27,332 nt of DNA, taken from NCBI GenBank assembly GCA_016296345.1, contig JAEDJL010000027.1, positions 1 through 27,332 on the forward strand, read 5' to 3'. The position numbers were made by a program, and so were the translations under genes. The number at the start of each line of letters is the position of its first letter. Positions within the stretch are counted from its first letter, which is position 1. Positions 1-6,892 of the stretch are shown in pieces. Source of the DNA: Bacteroidales bacterium. GTDB taxonomy: Bacteria; Bacteroidota; Bacteroidia; Bacteroidales; P3. Below the pieces are notes generated by a model. That model was not told the origin of the DNA. It saw nothing but the letters and a program-made list of their open reading frames with translations, and did not search any database.

Positions 1-657
1 AAACGCAGAATCACCAATAGAAGTAACGCTGTTAGGGATAGTAATAGAAGTCAAGCTGCTGCAATTATAAAACGCTTTATTACCAATCGAAGTAACACTG
101 TTGCCGATAGTAACAGAAGTCAAGTTTCTGCAACCACTAAACGCATTATTACCAATAGAAGTAACGCTGTTAGGGATAGTAATAGAAGTCAAGCTGCTGC
201 ACTCATCAAACGCATAATGACCAATGGAAGTAACGCTATTAGGGATAGTAACAGAAGTCAAGCTGCTGCAATAAGCAAACGCCCCCTCACCAATGGAAGT
301 AACGCTATCACCGATAGTAACAGAAGTCAGGCTGCTGCAACCACTAAACGCACCATTACTAATGGAAGTAACACTATTAGGGATAGTAACAGAACTCAAA
401 CCGCTGCAACCACTAAACGCACCATTACTAATGGAAGTAACGCTATTAGGAATAGTAACAGAAGTCAAGCTGCTGCAATAACTAAACGCCCACTCACCAA
501 TGGAAGTAACGCTATTAGGAATAGTAACAGAAGTCAGGCTGCTGCAATTATAAAACGCATAATTATCAATGTAAGTAACGCTATTAGGGATAGTAACAGA
601 AGTCAAGCTGCTGCAATTTTCAAACGCCCCATAACCAATCGAAGTAACGCTACAAGT
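1..657 (-). repeat. Nine tandem 69-bp LRR-coding repeats
   Basis: The motif agaagtcaagctgctgca (plus strand), or close variants, recurs at 46, 115, 184, 253, 322, 391, 460, 529 and 598, an exact 69-bp period equal to one 23-residue LRR. Copies are very similar at DNA level; differences concentrate in the codons between AF and CSSL and at the IG/NN position. Such similarity favours copy-number change by recombination or slippage and makes short-read assembly unreliable here. Confidence 0.92.
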
Positions 658-1353
658 TGTGCCGTTATAACTAATTGTTGACGGAATTATTAAATCTCCA
701 CTCTTACTTTCATCACAATCATAAACGTATGCGTTACTATTGGTGTTGTAAGCATTTCCATTCAAATAAAATGTTAAAATTCCCGTGTTGGTGAAAGTAT
801 AATTGCCAACAGTTACAGTGCCACCACTGCGATAAGTAATATTATCAATAGTAATTTCTATAGATGTTCCTGCGTTACTAAAAGCATTTGATTGAATTGT
901 TGCGTTGTTTGGCAATGTAACAGAAGTCAAGCTGCTGCAACTACCAAACGCATACTCACCAATCGAAGTAACGCTATTGCCGATAGTAACAGAAGTCAGG
1001 CTGCTGCAATCATAAAACGCACTATTAGCAATCGAAGTAACGCTATTGCCGATAGTAACAGAAGTCAAGCTGCTGCAATAAGCAAACGCACTACTACCAA
1101 TGGAATTAACGCTATAAGTTGTGCCGTTGTTAGTAACAGAACTTGGAATGACAACATCACCACTCACATAATTGTTATTACCAGAAGAATAACGAGTTAC
1201 CGCGACAGTATTGCTTGATGTAATGTTGTAATAAAGTGTTTTTCCTTGATGAGTGTAGGAAAAATCGTATGCCATTGCATTAAGCGAGAGCATACATATT
1301 GCCACCATTGTTATCAATCGGCTCAGTGGCTTGCCGAATTTTTTCTTTTTCAT
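1..1353 (-). CDS. BspA-like leucine-rich-repeat surface protein (C-terminus beyond window)
   Basis: The frame is open on the minus strand from ATG at 1353 to the window edge (451 codons, no stop), so the C-terminus lies to the left. The protein starts with a basic n-region (MKKKKFGKPL) and a hydrophobic stretch ending near LNAMA, a probable signal peptide. Residues about 85-150 hold three and about 230-451 hold nine copies of a 23-residue repeat of the form SLTSVTIPNSVTSIGxxAFx followed by CS, the LRR_5 (BspA-like) pattern. Between the blocks is a non-LRR stretch of about 80 residues that ends in a second IPSTISYNGTTxSVTSIG lead-in, like the one before block 1, suggesting a duplicated module. 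BspA-like proteins are secreted or surface proteins involved in adhesion. No sorting domain is visible because the end is missing. Its promoter appears to be at 1688-1720. The plus-strand frames rich in NGSNAIRDSNRSQAAA are shadows of this gene. Confidence 0.9.
   Translation of the reverse strand, partial: MKKKKFGKPLSRLITMVAICMLSLNAMAYDFSYTHQGKTLYYNITSSNTVAVTRYSSGNNNYVSGDVVIPSSVTNNGTTYSVNSIGSSAFAYCSSLTSVTIGNSVTSIANSAFYDCSSLTSVTIGNSVTSIGEYAFGSCSSLTSVTLPNNATIQSNAFSNAGTSIEITIDNITYRSGGTVTVGNYTFTNTGILTFYLNGNAYNTNSNAYVYDCDESKSGDLIIPSTISYNGTTCSVTSIGYGAFENCSSLTSVTIPNSVTYIDNYAFYNCSSLTSVTIPNSVTSIGEWAFSYCSSLTSVTIPNSVTSISNGAFSGCSGLSSVTIPNSVTSISNGAFSGCSSLTSVTIGDSVTSIGEGAFAYCSSLTSVTIPNSVTSIGHYAFDECSSLTSITIPNSVTSIGNNAFSGCRNLTSVTIGNSVTSIGNKAFYNCSSLTSITIPNSVTSIGDSAF
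905..1110 (-). repeat. Second LRR block, three 69-bp repeats
   Basis: The same core motif recurs at 922, 991 and 1060 with a 69-bp period. These copies encode the N-terminal LRR block. They use ATCGGCAAT (IGN) where most copies of the larger block use ATCCCTAAT (IPN), so the two blocks are partly diverged. Confidence 0.88.
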
Positions 1354-1484
1354 TTTTGTTGTTTTTTTATCTCAGCCCAAGTCCCCAAGGCGATTGTATT
1401 TTTTTTGATTTTTTTCTTGACGTACGGGCATAAAAAAAACGTGGGACTTAATTCTTATCGGAGTCTGAGGTTCGGGAATTACCT

Positions 1485-1551
1485 AACACACCTAACAAGT
1501 AAAGCCCACGATAGGTTATCGTGAGCGTTTACTGCCTTACCAAGGTGTGTT
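1485..1551 (-). promoter_or_regulatory. Nested hairpin in the leader of the BspA-like gene
   Basis: Three nested complementary segments fold this stretch on itself: 1485-1493 with 1543-1551 (aacacacct/aggtgtgtt, 9 bp), 1498-1503 with 1528-1533 (agtaaa/tttact, 6 bp, plus a GC pair nearby), and 1507-1513 with 1517-1523 (cacgata/tatcgtg, 7 bp, 3-nt loop). A second hairpin lies at 1573-1611 (agacat/atgtct outside, aagc/gctt inside). A further 7-bp complement joins 1379-1385 and 1443-1449. All would lie in the 5' leader of the leftward LRR gene if transcription starts near 1680. I do not recognise it as a known riboswitch. It could control translation or transcript stability, or be the scar of a mobile element. 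Confidence 0.5.
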
Positions 1552-1687
1552 GTTTGAAATTTTCCCGATTTCAGACATCCATAGTATAAGCAAAAACGCT
1601 TTTATATGTCTAATAAAATGTACTAATTCTAATGTTGTTTACTTTCTGTTTCTTTTGTCTCCTTTCTTTTTGTTGGTTTCCAACTTG

Positions 1688-1720
1688 CAAAGATATAAAA
1701 TTTCGCTTTAATCGTGCAAA
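1688..1720 (-). promoter_or_regulatory. Promoter of the BspA-like gene
   Basis: On the minus strand TATCTTTG (1695-1688) matches the Bacteroidota -7 box TAnnTTTG, with TTTG (1720-1717) upstream at a 21-nt spacing. Transcription would start near 1680, about 330 nt before the ATG. No other TAnnTTTG occurs between here and the gene on this strand. Confidence 0.55.
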
Positions 1721-1898
1721 TTGTTCGATAGTTTACGCAAAACTGCCTGCTGTTCTGTCAAGCCGAACTATGATTTATTTGCCAAGAAGAGAAATCTTGG
1801 AAAATAATCCTTAATTTTGCAACACCGAACAAGGGTACGGAACATTCATTCATAGTCATGGAAGTGCAGTTTTTTGAAACGCTAATAAATGAACAAAT

Positions 1899-3494
1899 AT
1901 GGCATTGGCAATAAACATAGAGGATTTGCTGAATAAGCAGAAAATAGAATCTAATAGAATAGAATTCAAAAGAGGTTGGAATGCTGCAAGCATATATCAT
2001 AGTATTTGTGCTTTTGCCAATGATTTTGATGATCTTGGAGGCGGATACATATTAGTGGGAGTGGATACCGATAATCAGACAGGTATGGCTGTTCGTCCTA
2101 TTGTCGGAGTGCCGGATTGTCAAATAGACAAAATGCTTCAAGAAATGGTCGGTTATAACAACAAAATTACACCGTATTATATGCCTCGTACCAGTGTGGA
2201 AAAGGTAGATGGCAAAACTGTCTTTGCGATATGGTGTCCTGCAGGCATCAATCGCCCTTATTCGGTGTCGGAAAATGTTACTGCAAAGAATGGAAGCAAA
2301 GAGTATTTTTATATCAGGAGTGGCACAAGCAGCATAGTTGCCAAAGGAGAAGTACTTGATGAATTGCGAGAATTGGCTAATCGTGTGCCATTTGACGAAC
2401 GTGGCAATAGCAATATTCAACTCGACGACATATCGTTAATTCTTTTGCGTGATTATCTTGTAAAAGTAGGTAGCAAACTCGCCAATGATATTGCAGTAAC
2501 TCCATTGGATAAGATATTAGATCAAATGGAATTACTTACAGGTCCGAAGGAGAACAGACTGATTAGAAATGTGGCGGCGATGATGTTCTGCGAAAACCCG
2601 AGCAAGTTTTTACCTTATACACAAATTGACGTGGTTACATTTCCGTACGGGAAGATTAAAAACCCGAATAACTTCACGGAAATAACATTCAAAGGCAGCA
2701 TTCCTCAAATGATAAAGCAAACAATGGACTATATCAAGAGTAATGTCTTGAAAGAATACATTAAGAAAGTACCCGGGCAGCAAGAAGCAGAGAGGTATTG
2801 GAATTATCCGTACGATGCAATAGAGGAAGCTGTCGTAAACTCATGCTATCACAGAGACCATACGCAGCATGAACCCATTGAAATCACAATAGAGCCTGAC
2901 AGTATCTCTATTCTTAATTGTCCGGGTCCGGACAGAAGCATATCAAAAGAAGCTATAGAAAAAGGTGAAATGCTGAAAAGTCGCCGTTATCGCAATCGTC
3001 GCTTAGGGGATTTTCTCAAAGAGCTTGACCTTACGGAAGGTCGTTCAACAGGAGTTCCGACCATTCAGTCCAAATTGGCAGAAAATGGCTCTCCCCGAGC
3101 AATTTTTGAAACGACAGACGACAGATTGACATTTTTGATAACAATCCCCATTCATGAAGACTGTTCAGAAAGTGAGGAAACTCGACAAGAAAGTACGGAA
3201 ACTATGCAGAAAAGTACGGAAACTATGCAGAAAAGTACGGAAACTTGGCAAGAAAGTGAGGAAACTCGACAAGAAAGTACGGAAACTCGACAGAAAAGCA
3301 TAGATAAAATATTGAAGTTGATAGAAGAAAATCCACAAATAACAACCGCAAAAATAGCGATGGCTACAGGCTTATCCAATAGCGGAGTGGAGAAAAACCT
3401 CCGCACATTAAAAGAAATGGGCATAATCAAGCGTGTAGGTTCTCCGACATACGGCGGTCGTTGGGAAATTATATCCGATAAAGCAGAAAATTAG
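1899..3494 (+). CDS. AlbA/Schlafen-domain putative transcriptional regulator with HATPase-like domain and wHTH
   Basis: A 531-residue protein with the layout of the AlbA_2 (formerly AAA_4) family. Residues about 15-150 carry the AlbA/Schlafen fold: ESNRIEFKRGWN (17-28) and GGGYILVGVD (47-56). Residues about 220-415 resemble the HATPase_c_4 region, with AVVNSCYHRDH (311-321) in the place of the N-box NAxxHRD. Residues 424-465 are six heptads of the type ESTETRQ/KSTETMQ, and residues about 469-525 form a winged helix (ITTAKIAMATGLSNSGVEKN) ending in a GGRWE wing. Family members are usually annotated as ATP-binding proteins or transcriptional regulators and are frequent in accessory regions; some appear near defence genes. 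Target and ligand are unknown. The start ATG at 1899 follows an AT-rich leader without a clear Shine-Dalgarno, which is usual in Bacteroidota. Confidence 0.85.
   Translation: MALAINIEDLLNKQKIESNRIEFKRGWNAASIYHSICAFANDFDDLGGGYILVGVDTDNQTGMAVRPIVGVPDCQIDKMLQEMVGYNNKITPYYMPRTSVEKVDGKTVFAIWCPAGINRPYSVSENVTAKNGSKEYFYIRSGTSSIVAKGEVLDELRELANRVPFDERGNSNIQLDDISLILLRDYLVKVGSKLANDIAVTPLDKILDQMELLTGPKENRLIRNVAAMMFCENPSKFLPYTQIDVVTFPYGKIKNPNNFTEITFKGSIPQMIKQTMDYIKSNVLKEYIKKVPGQQEAERYWNYPYDAIEEAVVNSCYHRDHTQHEPIEITIEPDSISILNCPGPDRSISKEAIEKGEMLKSRRYRNRRLGDFLKELDLTEGRSTGVPTIQSKLAENGSPRAIFETTDDRLTFLITIPIHEDCSESEETRQESTETMQKSTETMQKSTETWQESEETRQESTETRQKSIDKILKLIEENPQITTAKIAMATGLSNSGVEKNLRTLKEMGIIKRVGSPTYGGRWEIISDKAEN
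3168..3293 (+). repeat. Six 21-bp tandem repeats coding heptads in the AlbA-type protein linker
   Basis: Six in-frame copies related to gaaagtacggaaactcgacaa encode ESEETRQ, ESTETMQ, KSTETMQ, KSTETWQ, ESEETRQ and ESTETRQ. Copies 2-3 and copies 1 and 5 are nearly identical. The stretch links the HATPase-like region to the winged helix. Seven-residue periodicity suggests a charged helix or coiled coil, and the DNA is prone to length variation. Confidence 0.9.
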
Positions 3495-3683
3495 TAGCGT
3501 CCAAGTTTGTAGAAAGGTGTGCTTTTAGTCTGAAAAGTTAAATAATAACTTTGTTCCGTGTTTTTCGACGATAAAAATCAAGGATTTTAAGCGAGCATTT
3601 TGAGTAAAATTTTCACCTGTTTTGAGAGTAAAATGAGGGTTTTTCGGAGCGAGGTTTACTCTTGCTGCAACAACATAAGGGTT

Positions 3684-3778
3684 TTTGCTCACTAACATGA
3701 AGTCTTTTTGAAAAAAGACGAAGACTTACGACTCAAAAGACGAAGACTTAGTGAGCAAAAGACTTCGTCTTTTTTCAA
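3684..3778. repeat. Interleaved inverted and direct repeats
   Basis: Inverted pair A: tttgctcacta (3684-3694) with tagtgagcaaa (3749-3759), 11 bp perfect. Inverted pair B: ttgaaaaaagacgaag (3708-3723) with cttcgtcttttttcaa (3763-3778), 16 bp perfect. Direct repeat: aaaagacgaagactta near 3713-3728 and again near 3736-3750. Because A and B are offset they cannot both form in one molecule. Pair B could act as a terminator-like hairpin, but it starts about 210 bp after the nearest stop codon. Confidence 0.8.
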
Positions 3779-3898
3779 AAAAAGCCTCACTTATTTCACC
3801 TAAATCAAGACTTATTTTGCAAACACTTGAAACACAGAGAATTGCTTAACGCTCAAATACTCGAAAAAATTGACCCGACCATCGACCGACCCCGAAAT

Positions 3899-3953
3899 TT
3901 CGCAAGCATTCGGGCTTAAAATCAGGTTAAATGTTAAATAATTTGCTTGCGAA
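3899..3953. repeat. 10-bp inverted repeat
   Basis: ttcgcaagca (3899-3908) and tgcttgcgaa (3944-3953) are perfect reverse complements separated by 35 bp that include two ttaaat direct repeats. It might be a terminator remnant, a protein-binding site or an old element end; nothing in the sequence decides between these. Confidence 0.6.
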
Positions 3954-4205
3954 GAGTTAATTGATATTTCTAAAACAAAAAAGTGTCATTCCAAAAGCAA
4001 TGCCGATGTCTGCACTTCTGCCATTGGACAGCTATCCGTGCGTCGTTTCGATTACTCCGTCTGTCAATTCGAGTGAGCGATATGAAATTTCACCCCAAGC
4101 GTGCAATCTTTTTGAAACAGTATCAAATTGTATCTTGGATAAAAGTCGGTGTATTGGTTTTATATTCGTTTTACGGAATTTTTCTACAATAATGAGCTTT
4201 ATAAT

Positions 4206-4235
4206 TTGGAATTTGATGTTTTATTTGTACCTTTG
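4206..4235 (+). promoter_or_regulatory. Orphan forward promoter
   Basis: TTG (4206-4208, within TTTG) and TACCTTTG (4228-4235) are separated by 19 nt, a near-perfect Bacteroidota promoter. Transcription would start near 4242 heading toward the 3' end of the leftward DUF4276 gene. No open frame of any size follows, so it may drive a small RNA or be left over from a lost gene. Confidence 0.5.
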
Positions 4236-4443
4236 CATCACAAAAGAATAAATTCAACGGTTATGATCCTGTGTTTTTAGTTATAGGTTTTGTGCAGATA
4301 CATTGGGTAATATGGTCGTTTATCTAAATCTTATTTGCGCAAGTTTCTGAAGAATCTGCTAATGCTTTGTTATGCTCCATTTTGAACGAAGAATTTGGGA
4401 TTAATATCTTTGCTTTTTTTTAGTACTACTTACATATTGAACT

Positions 4444-5103
4444 TTATTTGCAGGGTTTACTTTTAACCTTCTTACAGAACGATTTCAATTCATTATCCTT
4501 CGATATCAGATCTGTAGGCTCTAAGTGAGCAATAATTCCAGGTGCATGGCGTAACTTGCCATATTTCAACTTGCCAGATTCCAACTTGCGTGCAAATACT
4601 TGTCGCAAGATTACACCCACCACATATGATGCTTTGTGCTGCAAGTGTTCAATATCTTTGTTCTTGATAAAATAATGCTCAGATAATGGTTGTTCTTGTC
4701 CCGATCTGCGAATTAGGTCTTCGTCCTTAGCCCAGAGTTCAATAGCTTCAGGTTGTTTTAAAAACCAAGCCTCCATTTCTTGAACCCAAAAGCTTACGTG
4801 ATTTTGCTTATCCCGGGGCATCTCAATTCCATCTCTCGACAAACTATCGAACCATTCGTCCCTCAGTTCTGGCTGACGATCTAGATCTACATACAAATAA
4901 TTATCATTCATAGCATTGATAAATTGTTTGGCAGCCTCTTTATATCCGGAGCATTTCTTTACTACAATGCTGATATCATCGCGATTTAATGCTCGTTGCA
5001 TGAAACGATTTAGTTCCTCACGGAAAGCTTCAGAGTTGCTGGCTGTTTTAGCATCAATGTTTCCATTGATTACACCACCTTCTACATACACATTGACTAC
5101 CAT
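4444..5103 (-). CDS. DUF4276 / RloB-like protein, candidate TOPRIM-type effector
   Basis: 219 residues from the ATG at 5103. I prefer this start to the upstream ATG at 5133 because MVVNVYVEGG begins the first core strand and its ATG overlaps the end of the upstream ATPase gene in the string ATGGTAG, a translational-coupling arrangement. Visible motifs are VYVEGG (Glu8), YVDLD (Asp73 and Asp75) and VQEMEAWFL (107-115), the last typical of DUF4276/RloB-like families. A glutamate after the first strand plus a later DxD is the pattern of TOPRIM metal-binding sites, so a nuclease role is plausible but inferred. Pairing with an AAA ATPase recalls the RloA/RloB and OLD-type two-part systems. The 3' end faces the repeat-rich gap. 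Function is not demonstrated; it could be a regulator of the ATPase rather than a nuclease. Confidence 0.8.
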   Translation of the reverse strand: MVVNVYVEGGVINGNIDAKTASNSEAFREELNRFMQRALNRDDISIVVKKCSGYKEAAKQFINAMNDNYLYVDLDRQPELRDEWFDSLSRDGIEMPRDKQNHVSFWVQEMEAWFLKQPEAIELWAKDEDLIRRSGQEQPLSEHYFIKNKDIEHLQHKASYVVGVILRQVFARKLESGKLKYGKLRHAPGIIAHLEPTDLISKDNELKSFCKKVKSKPCK

Positions 5104-6287
5104 CTTTTGCCACCAATCTCTCCATTTAACCATAACTGACCTGGAAGCTGTCCATCAAAGTCATCTTCCCTATAATGAATGATCTGGGTTTCATTATTAT
5201 CATTCTTTTCGAATACAAGAATATCATCTAATTTGAAAGCATTCAACAAGAGAGCAGAATGCGTTGCTATAATAATCTGGGAAGTCTTAGCTGCAGTCTT
5301 CATCATTTTCGAGACTGAACGGATCATATCTGGATGTAAACATGATTCTGGTTCGTCGAGAACAACAAGTAAACCCCTCTCTGGATTATGAAAGATACTC
5401 AATAAAAGTAAATACTTCAATGTGCCATCTGACATATGGAGAGCATCTATGGCATGTGATAAGTTTTTCTCACGAAGAGAAAAGTACAACCTGCTACCAA
5501 AAACGTTATAACCGATTCCTATGAAATTTGGATTGATATCTTTCAAGCATTCTCTTATTTTTTCATATTGGAACGTATAGTTGTTATTTAAATTGCTTAG
5601 TAAATGACTTAAGTTTTCACCAGTGGTTATCAAACGTTTGGTATCATTAGCCTCGGCGGGTTGGCGAATTTTGTCAAAATTAAACTTAGAATATCCAGCA
5701 ATTGCATAAATAGCTTCTCTTACGACAAAAGATGGCAAATATCTTTGAGGATCGTTAATCTGTCGTAGTACCAATTCTTGGGCGGATAGCATACCTCCTC
5801 CATATTTTTCAGCTTCTATACCTTTTCCTGTACGAACAGAGATTTGCCCAATTCCATTCCGGAAATCAAGATAACTGAATTTTCCTTTATTCCTTCTGCT
5901 GTCATTAGAATAAAGCGTTTCATGGAGAGAGTAACTTGTGCCATCTCCTATAGGAAAGACCGTTATTTTGTAGTACACATCGCTCTTAAAAGGAGATGCT
6001 GAGACAAGTTTTTTTAAAACACCAGCATCGAAAACGTAAGTTATACTAAAGCAATTGGGCTTTTGCTCGCCACAAGCATTAACAATGGAGGTGTATGTAC
6101 CCCATTGTCGAAACAATGCCGATAACCCGACGCCAGCAATGCCCTCATGCAACATAGTAAAAGCATTCAGAAAAGAGGTTTTGCCGCTTCCATTAATACC
6201 CAACAAGATATTAACACCTGTGTTCAATTTAATTGTGTGTTCTCCTTTAAATGAAAAGAAGTCACAAATAATCAACTCTTTTATCAT
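5097..6287 (-). CDS. AAA-family ATPase (RecF/OLD-like ABC-type ATPase)
   Basis: 396 residues from ATG at 6287; an upstream ATG at 6317 would add ten residues (MSSLLSICYR), but family members begin like MIKELIICDFFSF. Walker A is GINGSGKTS (30-38), a signature-like segment is MSDGTLKYLLLL (285-296), Walker B is LLVVLDEPES (306-315) with the usual catalytic Glu, and the switch histidine lies in ATHS (341-344). The fold is therefore an SMC/RecF-type ATPase that would bind DNA or a partner and hydrolyse ATP. It lacks an attached TOPRIM domain; the overlapping DUF4276 gene may supply it in trans. Such two-gene units occur in predicted defence islands. A promoter lies just upstream at 6351-6383, so the pair is probably its own operon. 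Confidence 0.87.
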   Translation of the reverse strand: MIKELIICDFFSFKGEHTIKLNTGVNILLGINGSGKTSFLNAFTMLHEGIAGVGLSALFRQWGTYTSIVNACGEQKPNCFSITYVFDAGVLKKLVSASPFKSDVYYKITVFPIGDGTSYSLHETLYSNDSRRNKGKFSYLDFRNGIGQISVRTGKGIEAEKYGGGMLSAQELVLRQINDPQRYLPSFVVREAIYAIAGYSKFNFDKIRQPAEANDTKRLITTGENLSHLLSNLNNNYTFQYEKIRECLKDINPNFIGIGYNVFGSRLYFSLREKNLSHAIDALHMSDGTLKYLLLLSIFHNPERGLLVVLDEPESCLHPDMIRSVSKMMKTAAKTSQIIIATHSALLLNAFKLDDILVFEKNDNNETQIIHYREDDFDGQLPGQLWLNGEIGGKRW

Positions 6288-6593
6288 ACGATAACAAATA
6301 CTTAATAGTGAACTCATAATGGTTTAATATGAGAACACTTAAATTAGCTGCAAATTTAATGAATGATTCGTATATACACGCAAGAATAGTTGTTAATTCT
6401 TTTTAAAATAGACTACTCGAAACGATTGTTGTTTATTAGACACGTTTGTGAGCTTATAACAATTACGATAGAATTTACCGCCTGAGAACTGCGTTCCAAA
6501 AGGTTTTGTCTAACTTTTATAACGCAGTTCATTCATAAGACGGTCTCTTCCTTTTGCTTGTTTCTATTGTGATGTTCTTGTGCTATTTTGTCG
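6288..6593. other. Gap between efflux operon end and ATPase gene
   Basis: 306 bp holding the ATPase promoter and one 10-bp inverted repeat, gaactgcgtt (6486-6495) with aacgcagttc (6521-6530), 25-nt loop. The repeat lies 64 bp past the last gene of the efflux operon and could help end that transcript, although no T-tract follows it on either strand. Nothing else recognised. Confidence 0.6.
6351..6383 (-). promoter_or_regulatory. Promoter of the ATPase-DUF4276 pair
   Basis: On the minus strand TAAATTTG (6358-6351) fits TAnnTTTG, with TTG (6383-6381) 22 nt upstream, slightly longer than ideal. The start site would fall near 6343, about 55 nt before the preferred ATG. Confidence 0.45.
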
Positions 6594-6884
6594 CTATACG
6601 TCTATCACTTCCCAAAAGAATACTCTCAAACCTTGTTCGGGCATTTGTCGGTCGAGTGCTTGTATTCTCTTTTTGAGGATTGGAGCGATATTGTCATCAA
6701 CAACGCAGAGGGTTGCCATATTTTTGGCAGGCCATGCGTGCGTTCCCAAGTGGGGTTCTCCGCTTTTTGTGCCTCTGCCTTGAATGTCCTGCCAGCGAGT
6801 GAAGCCTCGTATCGAGAGTTGGCGGAGTATTGCCTCCACCTCCTCTATGTGTGCTTGGTTGTATGCTATAAATGCTGCTTTCAT
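6594..6884 (-). CDS. PII-like small protein at the end of an RND efflux operon
   Basis: 96 residues. The frame is open upstream into the pump gene, but I place the start at ATG 6884 (MKAAFIAYNQ), 8 bp after the pump's stop codon, because the extra 57 residues of the longer frame are only the antisense-phase shadow of the pump end. The sequence shows a PII/CutA-like layout: a first strand FIAYNQ, helix AHIEEVEAILRQL, strand FTRWQDIQGRG, a flexible loop TKSGEPHLGTHAWPAKN (39-55), strand MATLCVVDD, helix and the final strand GLRVFFWEV. Small PII-like proteins beside RND pump genes are known in other phyla (the DUF3240 group next to metal-efflux pumps). Ligand and target are unknown; pump regulation is inferred from context. 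Confidence 0.78.
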   Translation of the reverse strand: MKAAFIAYNQAHIEEVEAILRQLSIRGFTRWQDIQGRGTKSGEPHLGTHAWPAKNMATLCVVDDNIAPILKKRIQALDRQMPEQGLRVFFWEVIDV

Positions 6885-6892
6885 TTCTCTAA

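Larger units (their letters stand above)
1354..1898. other. Non-coding gap between the LRR gene and the AlbA-type gene
   Basis: This 545-bp divergent gap holds the leader hairpins of the LRR gene, its promoter, and poly-T/poly-A tracts around 1397-1440. Short open frames here (for example 1632-1814) have low-complexity, Phe/Cys-rich products and no gene-like features. A TAATTTTG box at 1812-1819 (plus) could serve the gene at 1899, but no well-spaced TTTG is visible. Confidence 0.6.
3495..4443. other. 949-bp non-coding, repeat-bearing gap
   Basis: No convincing gene on either strand. The plus-strand frame at 3961-4251 starts in AT-rich DNA and has no recognisable domain. The gap holds a cluster of direct and inverted repeats (3684-3778), an inverted repeat (3899-3953), a good forward promoter with no gene behind it (4206-4235), and a T8 run near 4411-4421. 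On the minus strand around 3970-4030 a short frame reads SNGRSADIGIAFGMTLF before a stop; it may be a gene remnant but I do not recognise it. Confidence 0.6.

Noticed and set aside
217..1218. Plus-strand frames encoding tandem NGSNAIRDSNRSQAAA repeats
   Set aside because: They are antisense shadows of the minus-strand LRR gene, whose frame has a signal peptide and a clear LRR_5 pattern.
3495..3560. Possible insertion-sequence end just after the AlbA-type gene
   Set aside because: The sequence looked vaguely familiar as an element end, but no matching inverted copy, transposase or target duplication is in the window.
3961..4251. 96-residue plus-strand frame
   Set aside because: No domain, no promoter, hydrophobic low-complexity end, and located in a repeat-rich gap.
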